The notes: generated by a model from the sequence alone, not told the origin. Counted from the first letter of the stretch, positions 1 to 12,265 are shown. The stretch: 35,606 bases of DNA from Rhodobacterales bacterium (GCA_017303485.1 JAFLCY010000032.1:1-35606); one strand, 5' to 3'. Numbers and translations: made by a program.

Positions 1-2109
<2,109 letters not shown>

Positions 2110-2123
2110 TGGTTCCTCCCCTG

Positions 2124-3317
2124 TCACGCTGCCTGATCGGCAGCGGAAAGTGCTGCCACACCCGGAAGGGCTCGCCCCTCCAGCCATTCCAGAAATGCCC
2201 CGCCCGCGGTCGAGACATAGGTGAACTGATCGGCGACCCCGGCGGCATTCAAAGCCGCCACCGTGTCGCCGCCCCCCGCGACCGAGGTCACGCGGCCAAC
2301 CCGCGTCAGCTCCGCCGCAGTCCTTGCCAGCGCCATGGTTGCCGCGTCGAAGGGCGGCAGCTCAAAGGCACCAAGCGGGCCGTTCCACAGGATCGTCCGG
2401 GCGTTGCGCAGCACCTCGCGAAAGGCCTCCACGCTCTCTGGCCCGGCATCGAGGATCATCGCATCCGGCGGGCAGGCATCGGCGGCAACCGTCTCTGACG
2501 GCGCACCGGCCTTGAACTCCCGCGCCACGACCACATCGGTCGGCAGGTGGATTGCGCAGCCGTGCCTTGCCGCCAGCGCCTCGATCTCGGCTACCGTCGC
2601 CGCCTGGTCGGCCTCGTGCAGCGACCGGCCCATCGGCGCGCCCTTCGCCATCAGGAAGGTATTGGCCATGCCGCCGCCGATGATCACGGCATCAAGCCGG
2701 GTCACCAGATGCTTCAGCACCGCGATCTTGGAGGACACCTTGGCCCCCCCGACAATCGCGACCGAGGGCCGCCTTGGCGCGTCAAGCGCCGCGGCAAGGG
2801 CGGCAAGCTCCTCCATCATCAACGGCCCGGCGGCGGCGGGTAGCAGCCCGGCCACGGCGGCGGTCGAGGCGTGCGCCCGGTGCGCGCAGGAAAAGGCGTC
2901 GTTGACATAGATATCGCCAAGCGCGGCAAAGCGGGCTGCAAGGGCGGGGTCGTTCCGTTCCTCGCCGGGCTCGAAACGGACGTTTTCCACCAGCAGCACC
3001 CGGCCCGGCGCAAGCTCCTGCGCCGCCTCTGCCGCATCGTCCAGCATCGCGAAGCCCACCGGACGGGCAAGCGCAAGGGCCAGATCGTCGCGGACAAGGC
3101 GCAGCGAAAAGGCGGCATCCTGGCCCTTCGGTCGCCCGAAATGCGACAGGATCACCAGCGCCGCGCCCCGGTCCAGCAGCGGGCGCATCCCGTCGGCGAA
3201 CCGCGTGATCCGCGTCGCGTCCGAGACCCGGCCCCCGGCCATCGGCACGTTGAGGTCGGCCCGCACCAGCAGACGCTTGCCGGTCACGTCCATGTCGGTG
3301 ATCGCGGCGATTGTCAC
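2124..3317 (-). CDS. pgk: Phosphoglycerate kinase
   Basis: Phosphorylates 3-phosphoglycerate to 1,3-bisphosphoglycerate with ATP, the first reductive step after RuBisCO. The protein is 397 residues, the usual length. Visible motifs are [10 protein letters not shown] (17-25) for substrate binding, SHFGRPKG (58-65), GGAKVSSKI, and the C-terminal nucleotide-binding [11 protein letters not shown]. The start is GTG: its last two bases begin the TGA stop of the upstream gap gene (GTGA, 4-nt overlap), with GGGGAGG about eight bases before it. This points to translational coupling. An in-frame extension upstream exists but is antisense-like sequence inside gap. Its position between cbbG and cbbA, rather than elsewhere in the chromosome, ties it to carbon fixation. 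It may also be called cbbK. Confidence 0.96.
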   Translation of the reverse strand: MTIAAITDMDVTGKRLLVRADLNVPMAGGRVSDATRITRFADGMRPLLDRGAALVILSHFGRPKGQDAAFSLRLVRDDLALALARPVGFAMLDDAAEAAQELAPGRVLLVENVRFEPGEERNDPALAARFAALGDIYVNDAFSCAHRAHASTAAVAGLLPAAAGPLMMEELAALAAALDAPRRPSVAIVGGAKVSSKIAVLKHLVTRLDAVIIGGGMANTFLMAKGAPMGRSLHEADQAATVAEIEALAARHGCAIHLPTDVVVAREFKAGAPSETVAADACPPDAMILDAGPESVEAFREVLRNARTILWNGPLGAFELPPFDAATMALARTAAELTRVGRVTSVAGGGDTVAALNAAGVADQFTYVSTAGGAFLEWLEGRALPGVAALSAADQAA

Positions 3318-4315
3318 AGCAGCCTCCCCATCGCTACCGCCGTGTCGGCCATGCGGTTCGAGAAGCCCCATTCGTTGTCGTACCAGCTCAGGACCGAGAC
3401 GAAGGTGCCGTCCATCACCTTGGTCTGGTCCATGTGGAAGACCGAGGAATGCGGGTCGTGGTTGAAATCGGAGGAGACATTGGGCCGGTCGGTATAGCCA
3501 AGGATACCCTTCAGCGGCCCCTCGGCGGCGGCCCGGATCGCGGCATTCACCTCCTCGACGCTGGTCGCGCGCTTGGCGATGAACTTCAGGTCCACCACGC
3601 TCACATTCGGCGTCGGAACCCGGATCGCGAAGCCGTCGAGCTTGCCCTTCAGATCGGGCAGCACCAGCCCCACCGCCTTGGCCGCCCCGGTCGAGGTCGG
3701 GATCATCGACAGCGCCGCCGCCCGCCCCCGGTACAGATCCTTGTGCATCGTATCCAGCGTCGGCTGGTCGCCGGTGTAGGAATGGATGGTCGTCATCATC
3801 CCCTTCTCGATCCCGATCGCGTCGTTCAGCACCTTGGCGACGGGGGAGAGGCAGTTCGTGGTGCAAGAGGCGTTGGAGACGACCACATCATCCTTCGTCA
3901 GCACCTTGTGGTTGACTCCGAAGACGATGGTCTTGTCCGCACCCTCGCCGGGGGCCGAAATCAGCACCCGCTTCGAGCCGTTCTGAAGATGCGCCTGGCA
4001 CTTCTCCTTCGAGGTGAAGATGCCGGTGCATTCCATGACGATATCCACGTCCGCCCAGGGTAGGTCGGCGGGGTTCCTCAGCGCCGTCACCCGCATCCGC
4101 CCGCGCCCGGCGTCGATCCAGTCCTCGCCTGTCGTCACCTCGCCGGGGAAACGGCCATGGACCGAGTCGTAGCGCAAAAGATGCGCGTTGGTCTCGACCG
4201 GGCCGAGGTCGTTGATCGCGATGACCTCGATATCCTTCCGCCCGGACTCGATGATCCCGCGCAGGACGTTGCGCCCGATCCGGCCGAACCCGTTGATGGC
4301 AACCTTGACCGTCAT
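3314..4315 (-). CDS. gap (cbbG): Glyceraldehyde-3-phosphate dehydrogenase, type I
   Basis: Reduces 1,3-bisphosphoglycerate to glyceraldehyde-3-phosphate in the Calvin cycle. The protein is 333 residues. [11 protein letters not shown] at the N-terminus is the Rossmann glycine loop. The nucleotide-selecting loop reads [15 protein letters not shown], and [12 protein letters not shown] carries the catalytic cysteine at about residue 151. Cofactor preference (NADH or NADPH) cannot be read with certainty. The ATG overlaps the transketolase stop as ATGA, and the gene's own stop overlaps the pgk GTG as GTGA. It is therefore coupled on both sides in one operon. Confidence 0.96.
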   Translation of the reverse strand: MTVKVAINGFGRIGRNVLRGIIESGRKDIEVIAINDLGPVETNAHLLRYDSVHGRFPGEVTTGEDWIDAGRGRMRVTALRNPADLPWADVDIVMECTGIFTSKEKCQAHLQNGSKRVLISAPGEGADKTIVFGVNHKVLTKDDVVVSNASCTTNCLSPVAKVLNDAIGIEKGMMTTIHSYTGDQPTLDTMHKDLYRGRAAALSMIPTSTGAAKAVGLVLPDLKGKLDGFAIRVPTPNVSVVDLKFIAKRATSVEEVNAAIRAAAEGPLKGILGYTDRPNVSSDFNHDPHSSVFHMDQTKVMDGTFVSVLSWYDNEWGFSNRMADTAVAMGRLL

Positions 4316-6312
4316 TCGTCTTTCCCTTTGTTGATCAGTGCCTTGCCTGCGGCGATGACCGCCTCGGGCGTGATGTTGAAATGGCGGTAGAGATCGCCCG
4401 CCGGGGCCGAGGCGCCGAAGCCTGTCATGCCGACGAAAGCGTCGGTGTCGCGCAGAAGCCCGTCCCAGCCCATCCGAAGCGCCGCCTCGATCCCGACACG
4501 CGGCGCGGTTCCCAGAACCCCGGCGCGGTAATCGGCGGGCTGGGCCGCGAACATCTCGAAGGAGGGGGCCGAGACGACCGCAACACGCAGACCCTGCGCC
4601 TCCAGTGCCGCGGCGGCGGCAAGCGCGATCTCGACTTCCGATCCGGTGGCAATCAGCGTCAGCTCGCGATCCTTGCCGCCCTTCAGCAGATAGGCACCAC
4701 GCGCCGTCAGGTTCTCCGCCACATCCGTCCTGACCAGGGGCAGGTTCTGCCGCGACAGGATCAGCATCACCGGCGTCGCCTTCGATGCCATGGCGATCTC
4801 CCATGCCTCAGCGGTCTCGACCGCATCGGCGGGGCGGATCACCGTCAGGTTCGGGATGGCGCGAAGGCTGGCCAGATGCTCGACGGGCTGGTGCGTCGGC
4901 CCGTCCTCGCCCAGACCGATGGAGTCATGGGTCATGACGTAAGTGACCGGAACGCCCATCAGCGCCGACAGCCGGATCGAGGGGCGGCAATAGTCGGCAA
5001 AGGCCAGGAAAGTGCCGCCATAGGGCCGGAACCCGCCATGCAGCGCGATGCCGTTCATCGCCGCCGCCATGCCATGCTCGCGGATGCCGTAGTGGATATA
5101 GCTGCCCGAGAAATCCTCACGGTTGACCGCCTTCATCCCCTTTGACCGGGTGAGGTTCGATCCCGTCAGATCGGCCGAGCCGCCGATGGTGAAACGCAGG
5201 GCGGCATTCACCACCTCCAGCGCCATTTCGCTCGCCTTGCGGGTCGCGACCTTCGGCGCATCGGCGATCAACCTCGCCTTGTAGGCGGCCATCGCCGGGG
5301 CAAGCGCCGAGGTGTCGCCAGCTTGTGCAAGCTCAAAACCGGCGCGGCCGGGATGGGTTTTCAATCGGCCCTCCCATTCCAGCCGCGCCTTTGCCCCGCG
5401 CGTGGCGATAGCGGCCCAGGAAGCAGAGACCGGCGCGGGAATTTCAAACGGCTCAGCCGTCCAGCCCAGCTTTTCGCGGGCGGCGGCGATTTCGGCGGCA
5501 CCAAGCGGCGCGCCATGCACGTCATGGCTGCCCTGCTTGGTCGGTGCGCCAAAGCCGATCACGGTCCGGCAGGCGATCAGCGTCGGACGCGGATCAACTC
5601 GCGCCTCGGTCAGTGCATCGGCGATCTCGGTCGGATGGTGGCCGTCCACCGACAGCACATGCCAACCGGCAGCGGCAAAGCGGGCGCGCTGGTTGGTCGA
5701 GGTCGAAAGCTCCGTCGCGCCGTCGATAGTGATGCGGTTGTCGTCCCACAACACGATCAGCCGCCCAAGGCCAAGATGCCCTGCCATGTCGATCGCCTCG
5801 TGGCTGATGCCCTCCATCAGGCAGCCGTCGCCGGCGATGACATAGGTGAAATGGTCCGACAGGCCGGGGAAACGCGCGGCCTGCATCCGTTCGGCAATCG
5901 CCATGCCGACCGCGGTGGCGATGCCCTGGCCCAGGGGGCCGGTCGTCATCTCGATCCCGGCGGCATGGCCGTATTCCGGATGGCCTGCCGTGCGGCTGCC
6001 CAGCTGGCGGAAGCTCTTCAGCTGATCCATCCCCATGTCGGCGTAACCCAGCAGGTGATGGATCGCGTAAAGCAGCATCGAGCCATGCCCCGCCGACAGG
6101 ACGAACCGGTCGCGGTCGGGCCATTCGGGCGCGGAGGGGTCGACCTTCATGAAACGGTTGAAGAGAACCGTCGCCACATCGGCCATGCCCATCGGCATGC
6201 CGGGATGACCGGACTTGGCCTTCTCCACCGCGTCCATCGTCAGGGCGCGGATGGCATTTGCCATCTCACGCTCGCCGGTGATGTCGATCAGGGGTGCAAA
6301 TGTCGTGTCCAT
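4312..6312 (-). CDS. tkt (cbbT): Transketolase
   Basis: Thiamine diphosphate enzyme that moves two-carbon units between sugar phosphates to regenerate xylulose-5- and ribose-5-phosphate. The protein is 666 residues, the normal length. [12 protein letters not shown] (35-46), the ThDP/Mg2+ motif GDGCLMEG (161-168) followed by DDNRITIDG, the REHGM with the catalytic Glu near residue 412, and [13 protein letters not shown] (468-480) are all present. I chose the ATG seven bases after the cbbP stop, with GAGGG before it. A GTG nine codons upstream would overlap cbbP and lacks a ribosome site. It overlaps gap by 4 nt at its end. Confidence 0.96.
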   Translation of the reverse strand: MDTTFAPLIDITGEREMANAIRALTMDAVEKAKSGHPGMPMGMADVATVLFNRFMKVDPSAPEWPDRDRFVLSAGHGSMLLYAIHHLLGYADMGMDQLKSFRQLGSRTAGHPEYGHAAGIEMTTGPLGQGIATAVGMAIAERMQAARFPGLSDHFTYVIAGDGCLMEGISHEAIDMAGHLGLGRLIVLWDDNRITIDGATELSTSTNQRARFAAAGWHVLSVDGHHPTEIADALTEARVDPRPTLIACRTVIGFGAPTKQGSHDVHGAPLGAAEIAAAREKLGWTAEPFEIPAPVSASWAAIATRGAKARLEWEGRLKTHPGRAGFELAQAGDTSALAPAMAAYKARLIADAPKVATRKASEMALEVVNAALRFTIGGSADLTGSNLTRSKGMKAVNREDFSGSYIHYGIREHGMAAAMNGIALHGGFRPYGGTFLAFADYCRPSIRLSALMGVPVTYVMTHDSIGLGEDGPTHQPVEHLASLRAIPNLTVIRPADAVETAEAWEIAMASKATPVMLILSRQNLPLVRTDVAENLTARGAYLLKGGKDRELTLIATGSEVEIALAAAAALEAQGLRVAVVSAPSFEMFAAQPADYRAGVLGTAPRVGIEAALRMGWDGLLRDTDAFVGMTGFGASAPAGDLYRHFNITPEAVIAAGKALINKGKDE

Positions 6313-6319
6313 CTTGCCC

Positions 6320-7192
6320 TCACGCACGTTTGGCTTCACGGACCAGCCGCTCGATCAGCGGGGTCAGGATCAGTTGCATCGCGAGATCGAGCTTCGGCCC
6401 CGGAATGACGATGGAATTGGCGCGGGTCATCCAGGACCCGTCGATCATCGAGGTCAGATAGGGAAAGTCGATGCCGCGCGGGCTCTTGAAGCGGATGACG
6501 ACAAGGCTTTCATCCGCCGTCGGAATCCAGCGCGCGATGAACGGGTTCGAGGTGTCGACCACCGGCACCCGCTGAAAGTTGATGTCGGTCTCGGTGAACT
6601 GCGGGCAGATGCAATGCACATAGGCATGCATCCGGCGCAGGATGGTGTCGGTCACCGCCTCGGTCGTATAGCCCCGGCTGGCGCGGTCTCGGTGGATCTT
6701 CTGGATCCATTCCAGATTGATGACCGGAACCACCCCGATCTTGAGGTCGGCAAGTGCGGCAAGATTCACCTGGTCGTTCACCACGGCACCATGCAGCCCT
6801 TCATAGAACAGCAGGTCGGACCCATCGGCAAAGGGCGCCCAACCGGTGAAATGGCCGGGTGCCACGCCGGTCTTTGCGGCCTCGGCCTCGTCATGCACAT
6901 AGGTCCGGGTGCGGCCCGTGCCGGTTTCGCCATAGTCCCGGAACACCCGCTCCAGTTCTTCCAGCTCGTTGGCCTCATAGGAGAAATGCGAGAACGTCTG
7001 GTCGCCTTCGGCTTGGCGACGGGTCAGTTCCGCCTTCATGTCGGCGCGGTTGAAGCGGTGGAAGGCGTCGCCCTCGATCGACACCGCCGTGATCCCCTCG
7101 CGGCGGAAGATCTGGTCGAACGTGTGCTTGACCGTGGTCGTGCCCGCGCCGGACGATCCGGTGACGGAAATGATCGGGTGTTTCTTGCTCAT
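6320..7192 (-). CDS. prk (cbbP): Phosphoribulokinase (bacterial class I)
   Basis: Phosphorylates ribulose-5-phosphate with ATP to make the RuBisCO substrate RuBP. The protein is 290 residues, typical of proteobacterial class I PRK, which is usually octameric and activated by NADH (family knowledge). The P-loop is [12 protein letters not shown] at residues 10-21, followed by [16 protein letters not shown], which holds catalytic and sugar-binding residues. The [13 protein letters not shown] starts five bases after the cbbF stop. The ribosome site is weak (TGAGAGAG), so translation may rely on coupling with cbbF. Together with cbbL it makes the operon a complete carboxylation entry. Confidence 0.97.
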   Translation of the reverse strand: MSKKHPIISVTGSSGAGTTTVKHTFDQIFRREGITAVSIEGDAFHRFNRADMKAELTRRQAEGDQTFSHFSYEANELEELERVFRDYGETGTGRTRTYVHDEAEAAKTGVAPGHFTGWAPFADGSDLLFYEGLHGAVVNDQVNLAALADLKIGVVPVINLEWIQKIHRDRASRGYTTEAVTDTILRRMHAYVHCICPQFTETDINFQRVPVVDTSNPFIARWIPTADESLVVIRFKSPRGIDFPYLTSMIDGSWMTRANSIVIPGPKLDLAMQLILTPLIERLVREAKRA

Positions 7193-7197
7193 CTCTC

Positions 7198-8208
7198 TCA
7201 GCTCCGGAAAAGGCCGCGCTTGCCGAACAGCGCCGAGGCTTCGGCGGGCGGAAGATCGTGGTACGAGGCGACGCGCGCGACCTTTGCCGCCGAGCCGAAG
7301 ACAAAGGGCGTGCGGGCATGCAGGCGGGCGGGCGTCTGGGACAGGATCGGCTCGGACCCGTCGGTCGCACCGCCCCCGGCCTCGCAGATCAGCTTGGCGA
7401 TGGGCGCGCATTCATAGACGTGACGCAGCCGCCCCCGCTCATAGCCTTTGCGGTCGTCGGCGGGGTACAGGAAGATGCCGCCCCGCGTCAGGATCCGGTG
7501 CGTCTCGGCGACCAGCGACGCGATCCAGCGCATGTTGAAGTTGCGCCCGCGCGGGCCGTCAGCGCCTGCGACGCAATCGTCGATATAGGCCCGGACCGGC
7601 GCCGGCCAGTGACGGTAGTTCGACGCGTTGATCGAGAATTCGGAGGAGTCCTCGGGGATCATCTGCCCCGACCGGATCAGGGTGAAAACCCGCGTCCGGG
7701 TGTCGAGGACATAGAGGTGAACGCCGTGCCCCCAGCAGGCCGCCAGCACGCATTGCGGGCCGTAGATGATGTAGCCGGCGGCAAGCTGCTCGCCCGCGTT
7801 GCGCAGGAAGCTGTCCTCGGGTGTCGCGGCGGCCGGGAAGATCGAGAAGATCGTCCCGATCGAGACGTTGACGTCGATGTTCGACGACCCATCCAGCGGG
7901 TCGATGGCAACCGCCAGCGACCCCTTGGCGTTCAGCGTCAGCGCCTCTTCCTGCTCTTCCGAGGCATAGTGGCGAACCGGCGAGGTTTCGAGCATTTCGC
8001 GGAACAGGTCGTCCGCGATGACATCCAGTGCCTTCTGGCCATCGCCGTCACTGTTCACACCCCGCGCGGCGGCGAGGTCAGAGTCGATGCCATGGGACTG
8101 GATAAGCCAGGCCAGTTCCGCCGCAGCCCGGGCAAGCCGTTCCAGAACCTGTTCGACATCGGGCGGGCTGCCCGGAGCGGAAAATCTGATCCTGTCTGTC
8201 GCGGCCAT
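7198..8208 (-). CDS. cbbF: Fructose-1,6-bisphosphatase, class I (Calvin cycle)
   Basis: Removes the 1-phosphate of FBP; bacterial CbbF enzymes often also act on SBP. The protein is 336 residues. SEEQEE (83-88) and [14 protein letters not shown] (101-114) are the metal-binding motifs of class I FBPases. The region [17 protein letters not shown] near residues 250-265 and the following [15 protein letters not shown] form the substrate-binding and C-terminal signature. The ATG at 8208 has AGGGAGGATGGG before it. It is the first gene of the operon and is divergent from cbbR across an 89-bp gap with candidate CbbR boxes, so it should mark the operon promoter. Confidence 0.97.
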   Translation of the reverse strand: MAATDRIRFSAPGSPPDVEQVLERLARAAAELAWLIQSHGIDSDLAAARGVNSDGDGQKALDVIADDLFREMLETSPVRHYASEEQEEALTLNAKGSLAVAIDPLDGSSNIDVNVSIGTIFSIFPAAATPEDSFLRNAGEQLAAGYIIYGPQCVLAACWGHGVHLYVLDTRTRVFTLIRSGQMIPEDSSEFSINASNYRHWPAPVRAYIDDCVAGADGPRGRNFNMRWIASLVAETHRILTRGGIFLYPADDRKGYERGRLRHVYECAPIAKLICEAGGGATDGSEPILSQTPARLHARTPFVFGSAAKVARVASYHDLPPAEASALFGKRGLFRS

Positions 8209-8252
8209 CCCATCCTCCCTGACGGATGAGCCAGACTTGCCAGCAAGCTTGA

Positions 8253-8268
8253 TTTATGAAAATTTAAA
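8253..8268. promoter_or_regulatory. Candidate CbbR box 1 (LysR-type, TTA-N8-TAA)
   Basis: TTTATGAAAATTTAAA is an AT-rich dyad (TTTA and TAAA arms) in an otherwise GC-rich genome. It contains a T-N11-A core, and its TTA-N8-TAA layout fits the TNA-N7/8-TNA pattern that I recall for CbbR. It lies 45-60 bp upstream of the cbbF start codon. The AT-rich arms are short, so chance cannot be excluded. Confidence 0.45.
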
Positions 8269-8283
8269 AAAACCGATGATCTA

Positions 8284-8298
8284 TTAGAGAAAATCTAA
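8284..8298. promoter_or_regulatory. Candidate CbbR box 2, overlapping the cbbR start codon
   Basis: TTAGAGAAAATCTAA is a perfect inverted repeat of 5-bp arms (TTAGA/TCTAA) around five bases, with the T-N11-A core usual for LysR regulators. Its last A is the first base of the cbbR ATG, so protein bound here would cover the start and any ribosome site, which suggests autoregulation. Its centre is about 30 bp (three helical turns) from box 1, as expected for a LysR tetramer contacting two sites. Confidence 0.5.
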
Positions 8299-9230
8299 TG
8301 CAAACCCTCGCCGCCATCACCTTGCGCCAGTTGCGGGCCATCGCCGCCATTTCCCGCCAGGGGTCCCTGACCGCGGCCGCGGCCGACCTTGGCCTGACGC
8401 CGCCCGCGGTTCATACGCAAATCAGGGGGTTGGAGGCCGCCCTCGGCGCCGAGCTGGTCCGCCGCAACGAGGATCGCAGCGGATCGGACCTCACCGCCGA
8501 AGGCCGCACCGTGCTGGACGCGATCAACCGGATCGACGCCATTTTGTCGCAGTGCGCCACCGAGGTCGCGGCGATTTCCCGCGGATTCTCGGGCCGGGTC
8601 ATCCTTGGAACCGTCTCCACCGGCAAGTACTTCGCGCCCACGCTCGTCCGCCACCTGCGCGGCCTGTGCCCGGAGATCGAGATCGAACTCAAGGTCGGCA
8701 ACCGCGAGAGCGTCATCGCCGATCTTGAACAGGGCAGGCTGGACCTAGCCATCATGGGTCGACCGCCCCGCCACCCGCCGGTGACTGCCGAGCCGCTGGG
8801 AATCCATCCTCACGGCCTTGTCGCGGCTCCGGACCATCCGTTGACCCACCAGCGGCAGGTCCGCGCCGAAGACCTGCTCTACGAAACCATCCTGTCGCGC
8901 GAGGAAGGCTCGGGCACCCGCATCCTCATGGCGCGCTATCTGGACCAGATCGCCGACGGACGCAGCTTCGACTTCATGGTGATGGACTCCAACGAAACCA
9001 TCAAGCAGGCCGCCATCGCGGGTCTGGGCATCGCTTTCCTCAGCCTGCACACGGTGACCGAGGAACTCCGCTCGCAGCGGCTGGCGCTCATCCCGGCGCC
9101 GGGCCTGCCGATCGAGCGGCACTGGTTCCTTGTCCGCCCGTCGGATCAGGCGGAAAGGCCCGCCGCAGCGCGCGTCCATCGCGCCATACTGGAGCTGCAG
9201 GGAAAATACCTTCCGAAGGTGGATCGTTGA
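8298..9230 (+). CDS. cbbR: LysR-type transcriptional regulator of the cbb operon
   Basis: Regulator expected to activate the divergent cbb operon in response to metabolites such as RuBP or NADPH (family knowledge). The protein is 310 residues. It has an N-terminal winged helix-turn-helix (about 8-66; TLRQLRAIAAISRQGSLTAA is the usual opening) and a periplasmic-binding-like effector domain from about residue 92 (GRVILGTVSTGKYFAPTLV). The divergent position next to cbbF is the standard CbbR arrangement and supports the assignment over other LysR proteins. Only a weak AGAG lies before the ATG, and a dyad overlaps the start. Its 3' end faces truB across 39 bp with no clear terminator. Confidence 0.93.
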   Translation: MQTLAAITLRQLRAIAAISRQGSLTAAAADLGLTPPAVHTQIRGLEAALGAELVRRNEDRSGSDLTAEGRTVLDAINRIDAILSQCATEVAAISRGFSGRVILGTVSTGKYFAPTLVRHLRGLCPEIEIELKVGNRESVIADLEQGRLDLAIMGRPPRHPPVTAEPLGIHPHGLVAAPDHPLTHQRQVRAEDLLYETILSREEGSGTRILMARYLDQIADGRSFDFMVMDSNETIKQAAIAGLGIAFLSLHTVTEELRSQRLALIPAPGLPIERHWFLVRPSDQAERPAAARVHRAILELQGKYLPKVDR

Positions 9231-9269
9231 CAGCAACCAGCACGACGCCAACTACCGCGCCGCACGGGG

Positions 9270-10172
9270 TCAGCGGACGAACACCCGGCTCGGGTGCAAC
9301 TCTGCGCCCCGGTAGTGCCCCACGGCAACCGCCAGTCCATCAAGGCTGGCCCAGCCCTCGGTGCCCCAGTCGGCATGGCCGATCACCTGCCCGGGATTGC
9401 CGTTGCGCAGCCGCGCCGCGCCCTCGGGCGTCGCCCGGAACTCCGGCAGGTCCACAAGGCCAAGCTCCAGCGGCATCAGGCGCGCGTCCAGCGCCTCGGT
9501 CTTCGCCTCGGCGTCGATCGCTTCCAGCGAGACACCCTGGTCAGCCCTGAACGGCCCCGACCATTCCCGGCGCAGCCATTCCACATGGCCAAGGCACCCC
9601 AAAGCAGCCCCAAGGTCGCGCGCAATCGACCGGACATAGCCGCCCTTGCCGCAGACCATCTCAAGGTCGACATGATCGGCATCCGGGCGGCCCAGAACCA
9701 CCAGCCGGTCCACCCACAGGGGCCGGGCCGCAAGCTCCATCGCCTCGCCTTCGCGCGCAAGGTCATAGGCCCGTTCGCCATCCACCTTCACCGCCGAATA
9801 CTGCGGCGGCACCTGTTCGATCTGCCCCCGGAACGCCCCCAGCGCCGCCTCGATCTGCGGGTCCGTCGGGCGGTCCGCCGAGGTTGCGATCACCTTGCCC
9901 GAGGCATCATCGGTATCCGTCGCCACCCCGAAAACCACCCGGAAGCGGTAGCACTTCAGCGCGTCGGTGATGTAGGGGATCGTCTTCGTCGCCTCTCCCA
10001 GCGCCACCGCCAGAACCCCGGTCGCATCCGGGTCCAGCGTCCCCGCGTGCCCGGCCTTCTGCGCCGAGAACGCCCATTTCACCTTGTTGACCACCGCCGT
10101 CGAGGTCACTCCGGCGGGCTTGTCCACCACCAGCCAGCCGCTGACGGCCCGGCCCTTCTTCACGCGACCCAT
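9270..10172 (-). CDS. truB: tRNA pseudouridine(55) synthase
   Basis: Isomerises U55 to pseudouridine in the T-loop of tRNAs. The protein is 300 residues. [14 protein letters not shown] near the N-terminus and [14 protein letters not shown] (41-54) are family signatures; the Asp of TLDPD (residue 47) is the catalytic nucleophile. [18 protein letters not shown] and [12 protein letters not shown] follow in the expected order. The C-terminal part is a short TruB extension. It starts three bases after the stop of the glycosidase-like gene and forms an rbfA-x-truB group, an echo of the common rbfA-truB order in bacteria. Confidence 0.96.
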   Translation of the reverse strand: MGRVKKGRAVSGWLVVDKPAGVTSTAVVNKVKWAFSAQKAGHAGTLDPDATGVLAVALGEATKTIPYITDALKCYRFRVVFGVATDTDDASGKVIATSADRPTDPQIEAALGAFRGQIEQVPPQYSAVKVDGERAYDLAREGEAMELAARPLWVDRLVVLGRPDADHVDLEMVCGKGGYVRSIARDLGAALGCLGHVEWLRREWSGPFRADQGVSLEAIDAEAKTEALDARLMPLELGLVDLPEFRATPEGAARLRNGNPGQVIGHADWGTEGWASLDGLAVAVGHYRGAELHPSRVFVR

Positions 10173-10175
10173 GGC

Positions 10176-10898
10176 TCAGCCCTTCGGAACCACGGTGCCG
10201 ACCATCGGCCCCATCGGAAAGCCGCCGTCGTGCCGGGCGAGCGAAGGCGCATAAAGCCGCGAGATGTTGCCGTCGAAGTACAGCGCGTCCTCCAGCCCCA
10301 GCTCGTCGCGAAACAGCCGTGCGAAGGCGTGAAAGTTCACCGCCTCGTTGGAAATCGCAAAGACCGCCCGCTTGCCGTCCGCGCTGACCCCCACGCCGTT
10401 CCTGACATAAGTGCTGTCGCTGCCCGCCAACAGCTTCGGGTGCAGCTTGCCCCCGATCACCAGCATCGGCCCGGACTGCGTTGCATAGCGGCATTCGGGC
10501 TTGGTCTTCTTGAAGGTGCGGCTCTCGATCACCCGGAACGTCTCGCCGATACAGAATACCCCGTTCGGCAGCAGCCCGAAATTCCCCGGCCCGTCGCTGG
10601 TGACGATGTCCGACACCTCGACCCCGTCCTCGACATACAGCCCCACCGGTGCCAGATCGCGGTGATACATCCCGGCATTCATCGCAAAGCCAAGCGCCTT
10701 GCCTTCGGCCGCCAGCGCGTCATCGACGTTCTTGAAACTGCCATAGGCCCCGTCCGGCCCGGAATGGAACAGCCGCAAATCCTCGCCCGCCTGAACCTCG
10801 CAGATCGTATAGGACGCCCCCTCGAAGCTGGTATCCCGGCACTCCGCCGCCAGACCCGGACCCGCAGCCAACAGCAGGGCCAAAGCCAGCAGCTTCAT
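10176..10898 (-). CDS. Phosphodiester glycosidase-like (NAGPA/DUF2233) exported protein
   Basis: The protein is 240 residues and resembles the phosphodiester glycosidase (NAGPA, formerly DUF2233) family, whose known members remove N-acetylglucosamine from phosphodiesters. The bacterial substrate is unknown to me. It begins with a signal peptide ([18 protein letters not shown], cleavage near 18), so it acts outside the cytoplasm. Family-like motifs are FAMNAGMYH, GLYVEDG, GNFGLLPNGVFCIG, SGPMLVIGG and ALYFDGNISRLYAP. Its ATG overlaps the rbfA stop as ATGA, and truB begins three bases after its end. An exported sugar hydrolase between two RNA-maturation genes is functionally out of place, so the overlap may reflect shared expression only. 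Confidence 0.85.
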   Translation of the reverse strand: MKLLALALLLAAGPGLAAECRDTSFEGASYTICEVQAGEDLRLFHSGPDGAYGSFKNVDDALAAEGKALGFAMNAGMYHRDLAPVGLYVEDGVEVSDIVTSDGPGNFGLLPNGVFCIGETFRVIESRTFKKTKPECRYATQSGPMLVIGGKLHPKLLAGSDSTYVRNGVGVSADGKRAVFAISNEAVNFHAFARLFRDELGLEDALYFDGNISRLYAPSLARHDGGFPMGPMVGTVVPKG

Positions 10899-11308
10899 TC
10901 CGCGTCATCCGCCGCGTCAAGGTCGCGTTGCACCGCGGGGTCCGAGAACAGCCGCCGCGTCTCGTCCAGCCGGTCAAAGGTCTCGTCGGGGCGGAACCGC
11001 AGGTCGGGCGCGTATTTCAGCGTCAGTTCGGCGGCCACCCTGTGCCGCAGCTCCGCCCTGTTGCGCGCCAGCGCCGCAATCGCCGCCTCGACCGGCACCG
11101 AGCCCATCAGCGGCATCACATAGACCGTAGCCACCTTCAGGTCGGGCGAGCAGGAGACCTCGCCCACCGTGATCGACATGGCGTTCAACTCGGGGTCGTG
11201 GATCTCGGCCCGGTTCAGCACGTCCGACAGCGTGCGGCGGATCAGTTCCCCCACACGAAGCTGGCGTTGCGACGGGCCGGACCCGGTATTGAAGCGCTTG
11301 TTCGACAT
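10895..11308 (-). CDS. rbfA: Ribosome-binding factor A
   Basis: KH-type protein that helps mature the 30S subunit and 16S rRNA 5' end, important in the cold (family knowledge). The chosen start gives 137 residues: [25 protein letters not shown]-type opening, then [33 protein letters not shown] and a C-terminal [19 protein letters not shown] typical of the family, followed by an acidic tail. Another ATG four codons upstream has AAAGG before it and cannot be excluded; I chose the later one because family members usually begin with a short M-x-K/N-R-F segment. It is divergent from dapB and overlaps the next gene by 4 nt. Confidence 0.93.
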   Translation of the reverse strand: MSNKRFNTGSGPSQRQLRVGELIRRTLSDVLNRAEIHDPELNAMSITVGEVSCSPDLKVATVYVMPLMGSVPVEAAIAALARNRAELRHRVAAELTLKYAPDLRFRPDETFDRLDETRRLFSDPAVQRDLDAADDAE

Positions 11309-11406
11309 GCGCGTTCCCATATGCCCTTTCCGCCCCGCCCGCAACGCCGGGCTTCTCACGCCTGCGCGAAGCGGCTAGGACAGGGAAAACGCGGAAGGTG
11401 GAAGCC

Positions 11407-12216
11407 ATGGGCGAACAACCCGGACTGGTGGTGACAGGGGCTTCGGGCCGGATGGGGCAGACGCTGATCCGTCTGGCACAGGGGTCCGACAAGCTGCGCC
11501 TCGTCGGCTGCATCGAGCGCGCCGGGCACCCGTGGATCGGTCGTGACGTGGGCGAGGCGATGGGCGGCGCGCCTATCGGCGTCAAGGTCACCGATGACGC
11601 GCTGGAAGCCTTCTCGAAAGCGCAGGCGGTTGTCGATTTCACCGCCCCCGCCGCCACGGTCGACTTCGCCGCGCTGGCCGCCCAGGCCCGCGCCGTCCAT
11701 GTCATCGGCACCACCGGGCTTGAAGCGGAGCATCTGGCAAGGATCGAAGCGGCCGCCCGCCATGCCACCATCATCCGCGCCGGGAACATGTCGCTTGGCG
11801 TCAACCTCCTTACCCGCCTGACCCAGAAGGTTGCCGCCGCGCTGGATGCCGACTGGGATGTCGAGATCGTCGAGGCGCATCACCGGATGAAGGTCGACGC
11901 CCCCTCCGGCACCGCGCTGATGCTGGGCCAGGCTGCGGCGGAAGGCCGGGGCGTCCGCCTCGACGACACCAGGGTCTCCGGCCGCGACGGCATTACCGGC
12001 GCGCGGGCCAAGGGTTCCATCGGCTTCTCGGCGATCCGGGGCGGTGATATCGTCGGCGAGCATGACGTGATCTTCGCGGGCGAGGGCGAGCGGGTCATCC
12101 TCCGCCACATGGCCACCGACCGCGCCATCTTCGCCCGCGGCGCGCTCCGCGCTGCCGTCTGGGGTCAGGGCAAGAAGCCCGGCCAATACGACATGATGGA
12201 CGTGCTGGGGATCTGA
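11407..12216 (+). CDS. dapB: 4-hydroxy-tetrahydrodipicolinate reductase
   Basis: NAD(P)H-dependent step of lysine and meso-diaminopimelate synthesis. The protein is 269 residues. [10 protein letters not shown] (9-18) is the dinucleotide-binding loop, GTTGLE follows the central strand, and [16 protein letters not shown] holds the catalytic His and Lys of the family. I chose the ATG at 11407, preceded by GGAAGG about eight bases away; a GTG three codons upstream would lie inside that ribosome site. It belongs to the same pathway as dapD and dapE some 6-8 kb away, but is not in one operon with them. Confidence 0.96.
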   Translation: MGEQPGLVVTGASGRMGQTLIRLAQGSDKLRLVGCIERAGHPWIGRDVGEAMGGAPIGVKVTDDALEAFSKAQAVVDFTAPAATVDFAALAAQARAVHVIGTTGLEAEHLARIEAAARHATIIRAGNMSLGVNLLTRLTQKVAAALDADWDVEIVEAHHRMKVDAPSGTALMLGQAAAEGRGVRLDDTRVSGRDGITGARAKGSIGFSAIRGGDIVGEHDVIFAGEGERVILRHMATDRAIFARGALRAAVWGQGKKPGQYDMMDVLGI

Positions 12217-12232
12217 CACGAGAATCGCGCGC

Positions 12233-12257
12233 CGTAGGGTGCGTGATCTCACGCACC
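12233..12257. repeat. CGTAGGGTG hairpin repeat, copy A
   Basis: CGTAGGGTG runs into a perfect dyad, GGTGCGTGA-TC-TCACGCACC (12238-12257). It lies in the 49-bp gap between the converging ends of dapB and the DUF1674 gene. There is no T-run on either side, so a classical intrinsic terminator is not clear. Three related copies occur at 13757, 21359 and 21984. Confidence 0.7.
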
Positions 12258-12265
12258 ACCCGCGC

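Noticed and set aside
2124-3866. 580-residue form of phosphoglycerate kinase
   Set aside because: The N-terminal about 180 residues are out-of-frame gap sequence. The GTG overlapping the gap stop with a ribosome site is the real start.
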